Positions 6,442 through 13,248 of a stretch of 18,746 nt of DNA are shown piece after piece (position 1 is the first letter of the stretch; every line of letters begins with the position of its first letter). The notes under the pieces were generated by a model. That model was not told the DNA's origin. It saw nothing but the letters and a program-made list of their open reading frames with translations, and did not search any database. Location: assembly GCA_002404835.1 (NCBI GenBank), contig DHKM01000010.1, forward strand, positions 1 through 18,746, read 5' to 3'. A program made the position numbers and the translations under genes. This DNA is from Caryophanales bacterium UBA4694 (lineage in GTDB: Bacteria > Bacillota_I > Bacilli_A > RFN20 > CAG-288).

Positions 6442-8247
6442 TCATGCGTTATTTGTCTTATAGGCGTCGATGGTGAAAGCAAGCGTATCGCTTGAGTATC
6501 CTACCTCGAGTTCAAGAGTATAGTCCTCGTTGTTCTTCTGGATGGATTTCTGATAGATGTCGCCTCCGAAGTGGGTTCCCGTCTTGTCTTTGTTGTAGGT
6601 GAATCCTTTGCTTTCCAGTTTCCTTTCGAATTCCAGGATCTGTTTGCTTCCGGTTGAGGGAAGCAGTCTGTATTCGACTCCGTAATAGCGTTCTCCCTTT
6701 TCGTTTCCTTCGCTGTCTACTCCGTCGGAATAATATAATCCGGCTACGGATTCTGTATTGCCAAGGACGGGTATGAGATCGAGATTGTCCTTTCCTCCGA
6801 CCAGCTCTTCGACTGCCGCGAGGTTTTTCTTGTATCCGCTAAGAAGGGTGGAAAGTTTAATGCCGTCTGTCGTTTCTTTGGTGACGATGTTCTGTTCGAT
6901 CGACAGGTCATCTTCGAAGGTGTATAGGATCTCCTCTGTTCTCTGGGGATAGCTGAAGTTGATATTGAACTTGACTCCTCCTTCAACAAGCCGGATGGTC
7001 ATCTCGGAGACGATCATCCCTTCTCCGGACAGGTTGTAGATCTGTGTCTTGGAGAACATGGCCTTCTTGTTGTAGACATAGGTGCTCTCTTCTTTCTTGT
7101 CGAAGAAGGCCGAGGAGATGTTGAAGGTAGGTAGAAGTGAAGTGATATTCGCTTTTACCGGTCCATGGTAATTGTAGTAGTCGCCTTCTAGATTGATGGC
7201 CTGCTGGATGGTGGAGTCGTTTTTGCTTAGATACAGGAAGTCGACACTCGTGTCTTCTGTCTCTGTCTTGAGGATGAGGCTTTTCTGGTCTGTCTTTCCG
7301 GAATTCTTGCTTTCGAGGACAAGGCTTGTTTCATCTTCGTTCGGTTTGTAAATGGTATCTTCAAAGCTGTAGTGATGCTTTTTCAGGTGGTTGAAGGCCT
7401 CTTCGAGTTCGTCTTTGGCCTTTTCCTGGCTGACCTTGACTTCTTTTTCGAATTCGAAGCCGTTTCCGGGTTCGACGGTTCCTGTGATGTTCATTTCGAT
7501 CCGGCTCAGTCCTCCGTAGGGAGCAAAATTCATTTCGAAAGAGAAGGAATCCGTGTTCTTGTCATAGACAAAGGAAAAGGCACTGATGGTTCTTCCCGGA
7601 TTCTTGGGATAGAACTGTTCGGCCAGTTTGGAGATGATTTCTTCGTAGTCGTATTTCTTTTTGCTGAGCCTGAAGGTCGTCTCATCAATTTTCTCGAAAT
7701 CGTCGATGGTAAGGGAGTCGAGAAGATTGACATAGCTGGAATCCTTCCATTTGACTATCTCTCCGTTATCTCCGATGGGAGCGGGAGTGTAGTCGATGGT
7801 ATTGGAGATATCGAGAAGAGGTTCGGAGACATAGGGGACTTTTGCATTTGGATCATACGAGTAGAAGTAAGAGATATAGACAGAGCTTCTATCTGCTTTT
7901 TCGTTCTGCTTGCTGTCGTAGCGGATGAATTCGTATCCTTCCTTCTTTACCTTGACATCAAGACAGTAGTTGCTGTACCCATCATCTGTATAATAGAAGT
8001 TGGTTCCTTTGAAAACATAGCCTTTCTTGATATTGAAAAGGAAGGATGTGAATTTTTCTTCCACATCGATTTCCTGGGGAGTGCTGTTTGTATTGGAAAT
8101 GCTTGGCTTGGTGTCTGTGTTTGGTTTTTCTGTACTATTGTTTGTCTGGCTCTGGTTTGGACTGACTATCGGTTTTGAGTTTGTTTTGCTGCTGCAGGAG
8201 GCTAGGAAGAGAGGCAGGACTAGAGCGAATTTGATTTTGTTTTTCAT
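6442..8247 (-). CDS. Large lipoprotein of unknown function
   Basis: A 601-residue exported protein. The N-terminus MKNKIKFALVLPLFLASC is a lipoprotein signal peptide with lipobox LASC (Cys18), followed by a Ser/Thr/Asn/Pro-rich linker to about residue 60, as expected for an anchored surface protein held away from the membrane. The remainder is rich in beta-type segments with alternating hydrophobic residues and many Tyr, Asp and Lys, in about three sections (65-275, 290-460, 465-600), with no recognised catalytic motif. AAGGAG stands 8 bases before the ATG. The gene starts 16 bases after the stop of the 758-residue lipoprotein, is in the same operon, and ends at a tetraloop terminator. A role in surface binding is inference from export and context only. 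The long plus-strand frames opposite it are shadows. Confidence 0.85.
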   Translation of the reverse strand: MKNKIKFALVLPLFLASCSSKTNSKPIVSPNQSQTNNSTEKPNTDTKPSISNTNSTPQEIDVEEKFTSFLFNIKKGYVFKGTNFYYTDDGYSNYCLDVKVKKEGYEFIRYDSKQNEKADRSSVYISYFYSYDPNAKVPYVSEPLLDISNTIDYTPAPIGDNGEIVKWKDSSYVNLLDSLTIDDFEKIDETTFRLSKKKYDYEEIISKLAEQFYPKNPGRTISAFSFVYDKNTDSFSFEMNFAPYGGLSRIEMNITGTVEPGNGFEFEKEVKVSQEKAKDELEEAFNHLKKHHYSFEDTIYKPNEDETSLVLESKNSGKTDQKSLILKTETEDTSVDFLYLSKNDSTIQQAINLEGDYYNYHGPVKANITSLLPTFNISSAFFDKKEESTYVYNKKAMFSKTQIYNLSGEGMIVSEMTIRLVEGGVKFNINFSYPQRTEEILYTFEDDLSIEQNIVTKETTDGIKLSTLLSGYKKNLAAVEELVGGKDNLDLIPVLGNTESVAGLYYSDGVDSEGNEKGERYYGVEYRLLPSTGSKQILEFERKLESKGFTYNKDKTGTHFGGDIYQKSIQKNNEDYTLELEVGYSSDTLAFTIDAYKTNNA

Positions 8248-8263
8248 ATCGGATCTCCTTTTT

Positions 8264-10540
8264 TTAGGCTTCGACGATTTCGATGCGGATATCGCTTCTT
8301 ACGATGTATTTCTTGGTTATGAACCCTTCGGACTGAAGTTCTTTGCCTGTACTATCATAGACATGGGGTTCGAAGACTTTGCCGTCGACCTTGGATGTGA
8401 CATTGATCTGAAGGACGACGCTTCCGTCTTCTCCCGGAATGAGCTTGCCGTCAAGATCCGAGACCGGACTTCCGTAGTTGATGACGTAATTGACTATGCA
8501 ATCTTCCGGTTTGATGATGGTGGCCTTGTAGCCTTTGGATTCCGGGACATTTTCTTTTGCTTCGATGCGGATCTTGGAAAGTCCTTTTTCGACCTGGAGC
8601 GTGTAATAGAAGGTTCCTTTTTCGATTTCGGTTTCGACTCCGTCAACGGTCTTATAGACTGCGAGGGTCTTATCAGAGTTTTCCTTCAGGGAAACTGTGA
8701 TCGTGATCGTTTCTCCGACAAGGAAGGATGCCGTGGTTTTGGTTCCGGTGAGTTCTTCTTTGGACAAGCTTCCGGTCGCTTTGAAATCCTTGAATTCGGA
8801 ATCGAATCCTTCGAGGGTCACTTCGGCTTTCTCTTTTTCACCGAAGACGGCCTTGATGGTCAGTTCCTTGACATCCGGCATGGTGAAATAGCCGTTTGTT
8901 CCGTTCATCGTGACCTGAATCTGCTGACCTGTTTTCACGTCTATGAGCTTTTCGAACTGGTAGTAGACGGAAACCGGTGTTGCGGTGAAGTTGACTTTGT
9001 CTCCTTTTCGGTAGGTGTTTCTTGTCAGTACCAGATTTCCGTTTTCGGATGCCTCACTGGTGATGAGGATTCCGTCTGCGGTATTGAATTCGACCTGGCA
9101 GTCTCCATCGCCCGGCATTCTAAGATCGATGTAGAGATTTCCGAAGGAATCTTCTTCGGGATAGCTGTAGCTGGATTTGTTCTGGTCTTTGTCGATGGTC
9201 CTTGCGGAAGTGACAACTTTTCCGTCTTTGCAGATGGGGTAGACGGCAAAGGTGGCATTCGGTGCACAGTATTCGCTGTCGACTTTGCTTGTCCGGTTGT
9301 AGATTCTGGTGCTGAGGATGTCTTCGTTTTCCTTGATGGTGATTTTTCCGTTGGCTTTTGCCGGGAAGGTGATGGTGATGTCGTTTTCTCCGACGTAGAG
9401 CTTGAAATAGGTCGTCGTGACGTCGTTGTCGTCCACTTCGACGCCTTCGAAAGTCGGCTTTCCTGTCAGGGTATGGCTTGGGGAGTTCTTGAAACTCAGA
9501 GAGTATTTGTCGCCTTGGGTTGCTTCGGCATAGAGTTTTCCGCTGGTCGGGATGATGGCTTCCTCATTGACGTAGGTTATCTTCTTGACTCCGGTATAGG
9601 TGCCTTGGACACGGATGGTGACATCGGCGCTGATTCCGCTGATGTACAAAGAGCAGAGGTTGGAGATATCGAAGGTGGTGAAATTGGTCTGCCAGTTTCC
9701 GTCTCCGTATTTGTACTCGATTTTGTCGACTTTGTATCCGGCTTTTCTCAGAAGCTGACCATAGAATCTCGTGTATTTCTGGTTGGGGTCATAGGCAAGC
9801 AGGGAGACATATTCGTTTTCTTCCAGACTCACTTTGTATCCGTTTTGGTTGTCAATTGAGTTAAGACCATAGGAAAGATTGATGGTGATATCGTGTGAGG
9901 GCATGGTAAACAGGATGCTGAAGGAGGAGACGTAGGCTTCCTCGAAGCTTGGATGGTACATGGTGGAATCGATTTCGATGTAGTAGTTCTCTATGGAGGA
10001 TTTGACGAAATTCAGTCCGGAAGAGGATATGGTTAGTGTGACCTCTTCTCCTTCCTTATAGGCATCGTTCTCTTTGAGGGAGACGGTTTCGAACAAGGTT
10101 TCGCTGTAGTTGTTGATCTTCTGGATTCTGTAGGTCTTATCCTTCAGGCTGACTGAAATGACGACATCTTTTTCCGGCATGACGAATGTTGCCTTGGTGA
10201 TGTTGTTCTCCGTCTGGATGTTTTCGAATGTGAGGTTTTGCTCACAATGGAAACCGTCGAATTCTTTTTTGTCATCCTTCAAGGTTAGGGTAAGGTTTAC
10301 GGTTTCGCCTGCTTTGTATTTACCGTCCTGGTGATCGTATTGCAAGGTATAGGAAGAGTCTTCTTTGGCTGATACAGAATAGGTTTTGATTGTTTCGGAT
10401 TTCTTGTTTTCTGAGGCTTCGCTTTTTTCTGAGGGGGTGTTTTTGGAAGGCCCTGTGCTTGCTGTATTCCTAGTGCAGGAAGGGAGTAGAAAAGCCAAGA
10501 CAGACAAAAAAGCCAGTGTAAGTTTGTGATTTGATTTCAT
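8264..10540 (-). CDS. Large lipoprotein with divergent InlB-B-repeat-like beta domains
   Basis: A 758-residue exported protein with a lipoprotein signal peptide ending LPSC (Cys22; Pro before Ser is unusual but tolerated), then a Ser/Thr/Lys/Glu-rich linker to about residue 50. The body is a series of beta domains in the style of divergent InlB B-repeats (Flg_new family): each has KxGExVxLT, an aromatic-rich middle, and a closing phrase such as ATFVMPEKDVVISV, ILFTMPSHDITINL or GYFTMPDVKELTIKAVF. I count about five or six such units between residues 60 and 600; they differ strongly from each other. These modules are common in surface adhesins and cell-wall proteins of Firmicutes. It is first in a two-gene operon with its own promoter, with AGGAG 8 bases before the ATG. 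Ligand unknown. Confidence 0.85.
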   Translation of the reverse strand: MKSNHKLTLAFLSVLAFLLPSCTRNTASTGPSKNTPSEKSEASENKKSETIKTYSVSAKEDSSYTLQYDHQDGKYKAGETVNLTLTLKDDKKEFDGFHCEQNLTFENIQTENNITKATFVMPEKDVVISVSLKDKTYRIQKINNYSETLFETVSLKENDAYKEGEEVTLTISSSGLNFVKSSIENYYIEIDSTMYHPSFEEAYVSSFSILFTMPSHDITINLSYGLNSIDNQNGYKVSLEENEYVSLLAYDPNQKYTRFYGQLLRKAGYKVDKIEYKYGDGNWQTNFTTFDISNLCSLYISGISADVTIRVQGTYTGVKKITYVNEEAIIPTSGKLYAEATQGDKYSLSFKNSPSHTLTGKPTFEGVEVDDNDVTTTYFKLYVGENDITITFPAKANGKITIKENEDILSTRIYNRTSKVDSEYCAPNATFAVYPICKDGKVVTSARTIDKDQNKSSYSYPEEDSFGNLYIDLRMPGDGDCQVEFNTADGILITSEASENGNLVLTRNTYRKGDKVNFTATPVSVYYQFEKLIDVKTGQQIQVTMNGTNGYFTMPDVKELTIKAVFGEKEKAEVTLEGFDSEFKDFKATGSLSKEELTGTKTTASFLVGETITITVSLKENSDKTLAVYKTVDGVETEIEKGTFYYTLQVEKGLSKIRIEAKENVPESKGYKATIIKPEDCIVNYVINYGSPVSDLDGKLIPGEDGSVVLQINVTSKVDGKVFEPHVYDSTGKELQSEGFITKKYIVRSDIRIEIVEA

Positions 10541-10765
10541 ATGTGATTCTCCTGAAAAGCTTGTCTATTATATAGGGATTATGTATTTTTTACAAATCAG
10601 GCAGAAAGGAAAATCATCGCATGGTCGTCTCAAATCGTATGAAAATGCCTATAGTTTCGGAAAATATTGCAGTTTCCTTTTGCTTTTCTCTTTTCTGAAA
10701 GAGCTTACCATGCTAGGAGGATGTGTTTTGGTGAAATCAGTCCCGGAATTGTGTAAACTAATGGC
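10541..10765. other. Intergenic region, 225 bases, divergent
   Basis: It holds the minus-strand lipoprotein promoter (10549-10595) and the leader ORF before the DUF697-like gene. A small stem CTCTTT-TCTG-AAAGAG lies at 10688-10703 just upstream of the AGGAGG. I see no convincing plus-strand promoter; TATAGT at 10650-10655 lacks a -35. A 62-codon plus frame from 10581 is open here, but only its 3' end looks meaningful. Confidence 0.5.
10549..10595 (-). promoter_or_regulatory. Promoter and SD of the lipoprotein operon
   Basis: On the minus strand: TTGTAA (10590-10595), a 17-base spacer, TATAAT (10567-10572), then AGGAG (10549-10553) 8 bases before the ATG at 10540. It is the best sigma-A-type promoter in the window and gives a leader of about 20 bases. 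Confidence 0.8.
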
Positions 10766-10769
10766 ATGA
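10715..10769 (+). CDS. Candidate 12-codon leader ORF with strong SD, coupled to the DUF697-like gene
   Basis: A perfect AGGAGG (10715-10720) stands 10 bases before GTG at 10731, which opens the short frame (M)KSVPELCKLMA ending with TGA at 10767-10769. That stop overlaps the ATG of the next gene (ATGA, 10766-10769). The downstream ATG has no SD of its own and its frame is closed by a TAA at 10754, so it cannot start earlier. The simplest reading is that ribosomes load on the leader ORF and reinitiate at the large gene. ATG at 10710 in the same frame is an alternative start but places the AGGAGG inside the ORF. The feature includes the SD; the coding part is 10731-10769. Confidence 0.5.
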
Positions 10770-11989
10770 AAGACGAAAAACTGGAAAAGAAAGTCATCGA
10801 AAATGCGAACAAGCTGACCTTGGACGATTCCGAGGACATGGCTTTTATCGAGTATCAGGAGAATGTAGAAAAGTCCAAGGAGGCAAAAAGGGACAGGCTG
10901 GTTTTGATTTCCCTGACGACTGCCGTCTATCTTCTCGGACTTGGTCTTTTTGCGACGATCGTCGAAACAATCTATCAGATGAACAAAATAGCCGGTATTG
11001 TGACCGGTGGCATTCTTCTTGTCGTCTATACAATCTGCTTTATTGTCCTTCTTGTCTCGATCTATTCGAAACATTCCTTCGATCTCCAGTTCAGGAGGAG
11101 AAAGACCGGCCATTTTCCGGAGAGGAACAACAACAGGGTCCGGTTCGAAATGGCAAGAAACATCCGGGAACAGAGCTTTGTTCTCGATTATCTGGACAAG
11201 AAATCTTCCAAAGAGTATCTAGACAAGAAGGAGGCCAAGGCCTTGAAGGATTTCCAGACGGTGATAAGCCTTGCGGAAAAATACGAGAAATCCTGTCCTT
11301 CCTATAAAAGCCAGGACAGCAAAGAACTTGCGATCAGTCTTGCCGCTATCCTGAGCAAGGACGGGATCATCTACAAGAAAGCCAAGAGCGTCATTCTGAC
11401 AAAGGCCGTAGCCACCGGTTTGATGACGGCTTTATCCAGCAATGCTCTCGTCGACATGTCCATCGTCGCCGTAAAGAACATGCAGATGATCAAGGACCTG
11501 ATCTGGCTGTACGGCTTTAGACCGACCAACTACGAGATGAACAGGATCATGTTGAAGGTAATCCGGAATCTCTGCATCAGCATCGGACTGAATACGCTTC
11601 AGGGTTCTACGGGATTCATCGCATCTGCTTTGAAGAAATCCAGCGACAATTTCCTTGTGCAGCTTCTTTCTCAGGCCTTCACTTCCGGAGCCCAGTTTCT
11701 CGGAAACGGAACGATGACCTATCTTGTCGGAAAGTATACCATCCAGGTCCTTCTTTCCCAGTACCATATGCAGGATCTTTTCCGCAAACAGGTCATGAAA
11801 GACTGCGAACTTGAGATGAACGACGATACGATTCGCGAAATCGACTCTGAAATCCAGGAGGAAGTGAAGAAACTTTCTTCGACAAAACAGGTCAAGGAAG
11901 AGGAACCTGTCCTGATCGAGGGTGAAAAGAAAAAGGTCGGTTTTTTTAATCGTTTCATCAGCCGGAAAAAGAAGAAAGAGATTCAGTGA
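10766..11989 (+). CDS. DUF697/YcjF-like membrane protein
   Basis: A 407-residue protein. An acidic/basic N-terminal region (1-43) precedes two membrane helices (about 46-66 and 75-98), then a charged linker (105-190). A hydrophobic, helical domain follows (about 205-350), including KAVATGLMTALSSNALVDMSIVAVKNMQMIKDLIWLYGF (given in two pieces: KAVATGLMTALSSNALVDMS and IVAVKNMQMIKDLIWLYGF), which resembles the DUF697 domain of YcjF-type proteins. The tail (355-407) is highly charged. DUF697 often accompanies or is fused to small GTPases; no GTPase motifs are present here or nearby. The start is fixed by an in-frame TAA 12 bases upstream and has no SD, so translation probably depends on the leader ORF. 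It converges with the araC gene, with a 7-base overlap of the two 3' ends. Function unknown. Confidence 0.75.
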   Translation: MKDEKLEKKVIENANKLTLDDSEDMAFIEYQENVEKSKEAKRDRLVLISLTTAVYLLGLGLFATIVETIYQMNKIAGIVTGGILLVVYTICFIVLLVSIYSKHSFDLQFRRRKTGHFPERNNNRVRFEMARNIREQSFVLDYLDKKSSKEYLDKKEAKALKDFQTVISLAEKYEKSCPSYKSQDSKELAISLAAILSKDGIIYKKAKSVILTKAVATGLMTALSSNALVDMSIVAVKNMQMIKDLIWLYGFRPTNYEMNRIMLKVIRNLCISIGLNTLQGSTGFIASALKKSSDNFLVQLLSQAFTSGAQFLGNGTMTYLVGKYTIQVLLSQYHMQDLFRKQVMKDCELEMNDDTIREIDSEIQEEVKKLSSTKQVKEEEPVLIEGEKKKVGFFNRFISRKKKKEIQ

Positions 11990-13119
11990 ATCTTTCCGGG
12001 AATCGACTTTTGGTATTCGGAAGGTGTAATGCCTTCCGTTTTTTTGAATGTAGAGGCAAAATGGGATTGGGAAGAATAACCTAGATAATAAGAGATATGA
12101 GAGAAGCTGTATCCTTCCTTTATCAACTGCTTGCTTTTTTTGATTTTGATTTTGGTGATGAAATGATTGATCGTCATCTGGTTTTCTTTTCTGAAATTCC
12201 TTAAAAGAGTTGTTTTTGGTATTTTCAGCTCGTTTTCGATGTCTTCGAGTTTGATGTTCTCGTCTAAGTGATGAAGAACATAGTTTTCGATTTTGTAGGC
12301 TAAGGGGTTCTTGGTTTTTATTTCGTGTATTTTCTTCGTGTATTCTCTTCCGGCTTCATAGAGATTCTGCGAGATTTCCTTTTCGGTTTTCATGGTTTCG
12401 CACTTCTGGATATAGAAATCCGAAAGGGAAAGGGAGTCATCGACATCCATTCCTTCTTCGATTGCCGCCCTGGAGAAAAGGGTCAATGTGACGATGGTGA
12501 GGTTTTTCCTTTGACGCAGTTCTTCCTCGGAGAGTTTTCCGGTTGCAAAATAGGGGACATTTTGGATAAAGCGGTCATACCCTTTTACATCTCCGTTCCG
12601 TACGATGGCCAGGGTATCCTGCTCGATTTGGTAGGAATCATGCCTTTGGACCTCTTTCTCTTCTTTTTTCGTATAGGCGATAGTCGAGTAGGTTAGGTTT
12701 ATCTTTCTCTTGGTCAGAAGGTAAAAGATGAGCTTGAGATGCTCCATGAGGATCTGGTCGTCTACCAGAGGTATCAGATTCATGGCTTTGAGGAAGGGTT
12801 CGATTTCTTCGACCTTGATGTCCAGCTGGATGGATAGGAACTTCAGCGTCTGGTTGGTTGCCTTCATGATCCTAGTCGGACCGAGGATCAAAGAAAGACC
12901 CTCGTGGTTTAAATAGGCATAGTGGAATCCGTCTTCTGTGATGTAATGATTGATTCCTTCCTCTTTGTCCAGTACTTGATCTTCTACGAGTTCGAAGGGG
13001 TCTTTTTCCAGCCTCAGGAAAGAATAGAAAAAAGTCTTTTTCTTTTTTTCATAGATTCTTGCCGGTATTCCTAGGATATTGGATAAGGTGGTCAAAAGAT
13101 ACTTGATGTCGTATTCCAT
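11983..13119 (-). CDS. AraC-family transcriptional regulator
   Basis: A 378-residue protein with a C-terminal AraC-type double helix-turn-helix (about residues 275-372), including ENYVLHHLDENIKLEDI, KTTLLRNFRKE and the signature HISYYLGYSSQSHFASTFKK followed by GITPSEYQ. The N-terminal about 270 residues are an undefined sensor domain without a recognisable cupin fold, as in several Firmicutes AraC proteins of about this size. It is divergent from the GH3-symporter-rhamnosidase operon, so it probably controls it in response to the imported sugar. The ATG at 13119 follows an in-frame TAA 12 bases upstream and has no SD; the predicted promoter would start transcription at or next to the ATG. 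The 3' end overlaps the DUF697-like gene tail to tail, with no clear terminator between them. Confidence 0.92.
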   Translation of the reverse strand: MEYDIKYLLTTLSNILGIPARIYEKKKKTFFYSFLRLEKDPFELVEDQVLDKEEGINHYITEDGFHYAYLNHEGLSLILGPTRIMKATNQTLKFLSIQLDIKVEEIEPFLKAMNLIPLVDDQILMEHLKLIFYLLTKRKINLTYSTIAYTKKEEKEVQRHDSYQIEQDTLAIVRNGDVKGYDRFIQNVPYFATGKLSEEELRQRKNLTIVTLTLFSRAAIEEGMDVDDSLSLSDFYIQKCETMKTEKEISQNLYEAGREYTKKIHEIKTKNPLAYKIENYVLHHLDENIKLEDIENELKIPKTTLLRNFRKENQMTINHFITKIKIKKSKQLIKEGYSFSHISYYLGYSSQSHFASTFKKTEGITPSEYQKSIPGKIH

Positions 13120-13125
13120 GCTTCG

Positions 13126-13154
13126 ATTTTAGGAGATGTTCTTTTGAATTTCAA
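13126..13154 (-). promoter_or_regulatory. Predicted araC promoter giving a leaderless mRNA
   Basis: On the minus strand TTGAAA (13149-13154), 17 bases, TAAAAT (13126-13131), then six bases to the ATG at 13119. The expected start is the A of the ATG. No SD is present upstream. A weaker alternative is TTGTTT-18-TATTAT (-10 at 13175-13180), which would give a leader of roughly 48 bases, also without SD. Confidence 0.55.
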
Positions 13155-13198
13155 CTTGAAATGGCTCTATTTTGATAATATTGGTGATATTTTGAAAT
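13145..13198. promoter_or_regulatory. Candidate AraC operator: palindrome plus spaced half-sites
   Basis: A perfect 7+1+7 palindrome, ATTTCAA-C-TTGAAAT (13148-13162), covers the -35 hexamer of the araC promoter. The half-site TTGAA(A/T)T occurs on the plus strand at 13145, 13156 and 13192, spaced 11 and 36 bases. The last copy stands where an activator would sit upstream of the GH3 -10 element, which has no properly spaced -35. Confidence 0.45.
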
Positions 13199-13207
13199 AA
13201 ACAAGGC

Positions 13208-13221
13208 TGTAAGCGCTTTAT
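13208..13221 (+). promoter_or_regulatory. cre-like catabolite-repression site over the GH3 -10 element
   Basis: TGTAAGCGCTTTAT matches the CcpA operator pattern TGTAAGCGYTTWCA closely, with a perfect central AAGCGCTT. It overlaps the start of the TATAAT, so a bound repressor would block polymerase. LacI-family operators share this core, so a local LacI-type repressor is a less likely alternative. Confidence 0.65.
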
Positions 13222-13242
13222 AATTATTGCTAATCATGGAGG
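13219..13242 (+). promoter_or_regulatory. Predicted -10 element and SD of the GH3 operon
   Basis: TATAAT (13219-13224) lies 24 bases before the ATG at 13249, and GGAGG (13238-13242) lies 6 bases before it. No -35 hexamer is seen at 16-18 bases; TTGAAA at 13192-13197 is 21 bases away. That suggests dependence on an activator. Confidence 0.6.
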
Positions 13243-13248
13243 CTTATT

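Noticed and set aside
7372..8178. 268-codon plus-strand frame opposite the 601-residue lipoprotein
   Set aside because: Same antisense shadow: skewed composition, no SD or promoter, and it overlaps the signal peptide region of a firm gene.
8027..9859. 610-codon open frame on the plus strand opposite the two lipoprotein genes
   Set aside because: It covers the promoterless interior and the junction of two well-supported minus-strand genes, has no SD, is extremely rich in Phe, Asp, Gly and Val, and is explained by the codon bias of the opposite strand.
10581..10709. N-terminal part of a 62-codon plus-strand frame
   Set aside because: No SD at its start and it runs through the minus-strand lipoprotein promoter; only the end from 10731 has a strong SD and a meaningful junction.
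11974..11996. Palindrome (ATTCA-G-TGAAT core) at the converging ends of the DUF697-like and araC genes as a bidirectional terminator
   Set aside because: The stem is short and AT-rich with a G-T pair, it needs an opened loop, it lies within both coding ends, and no T-run follows on either strand.
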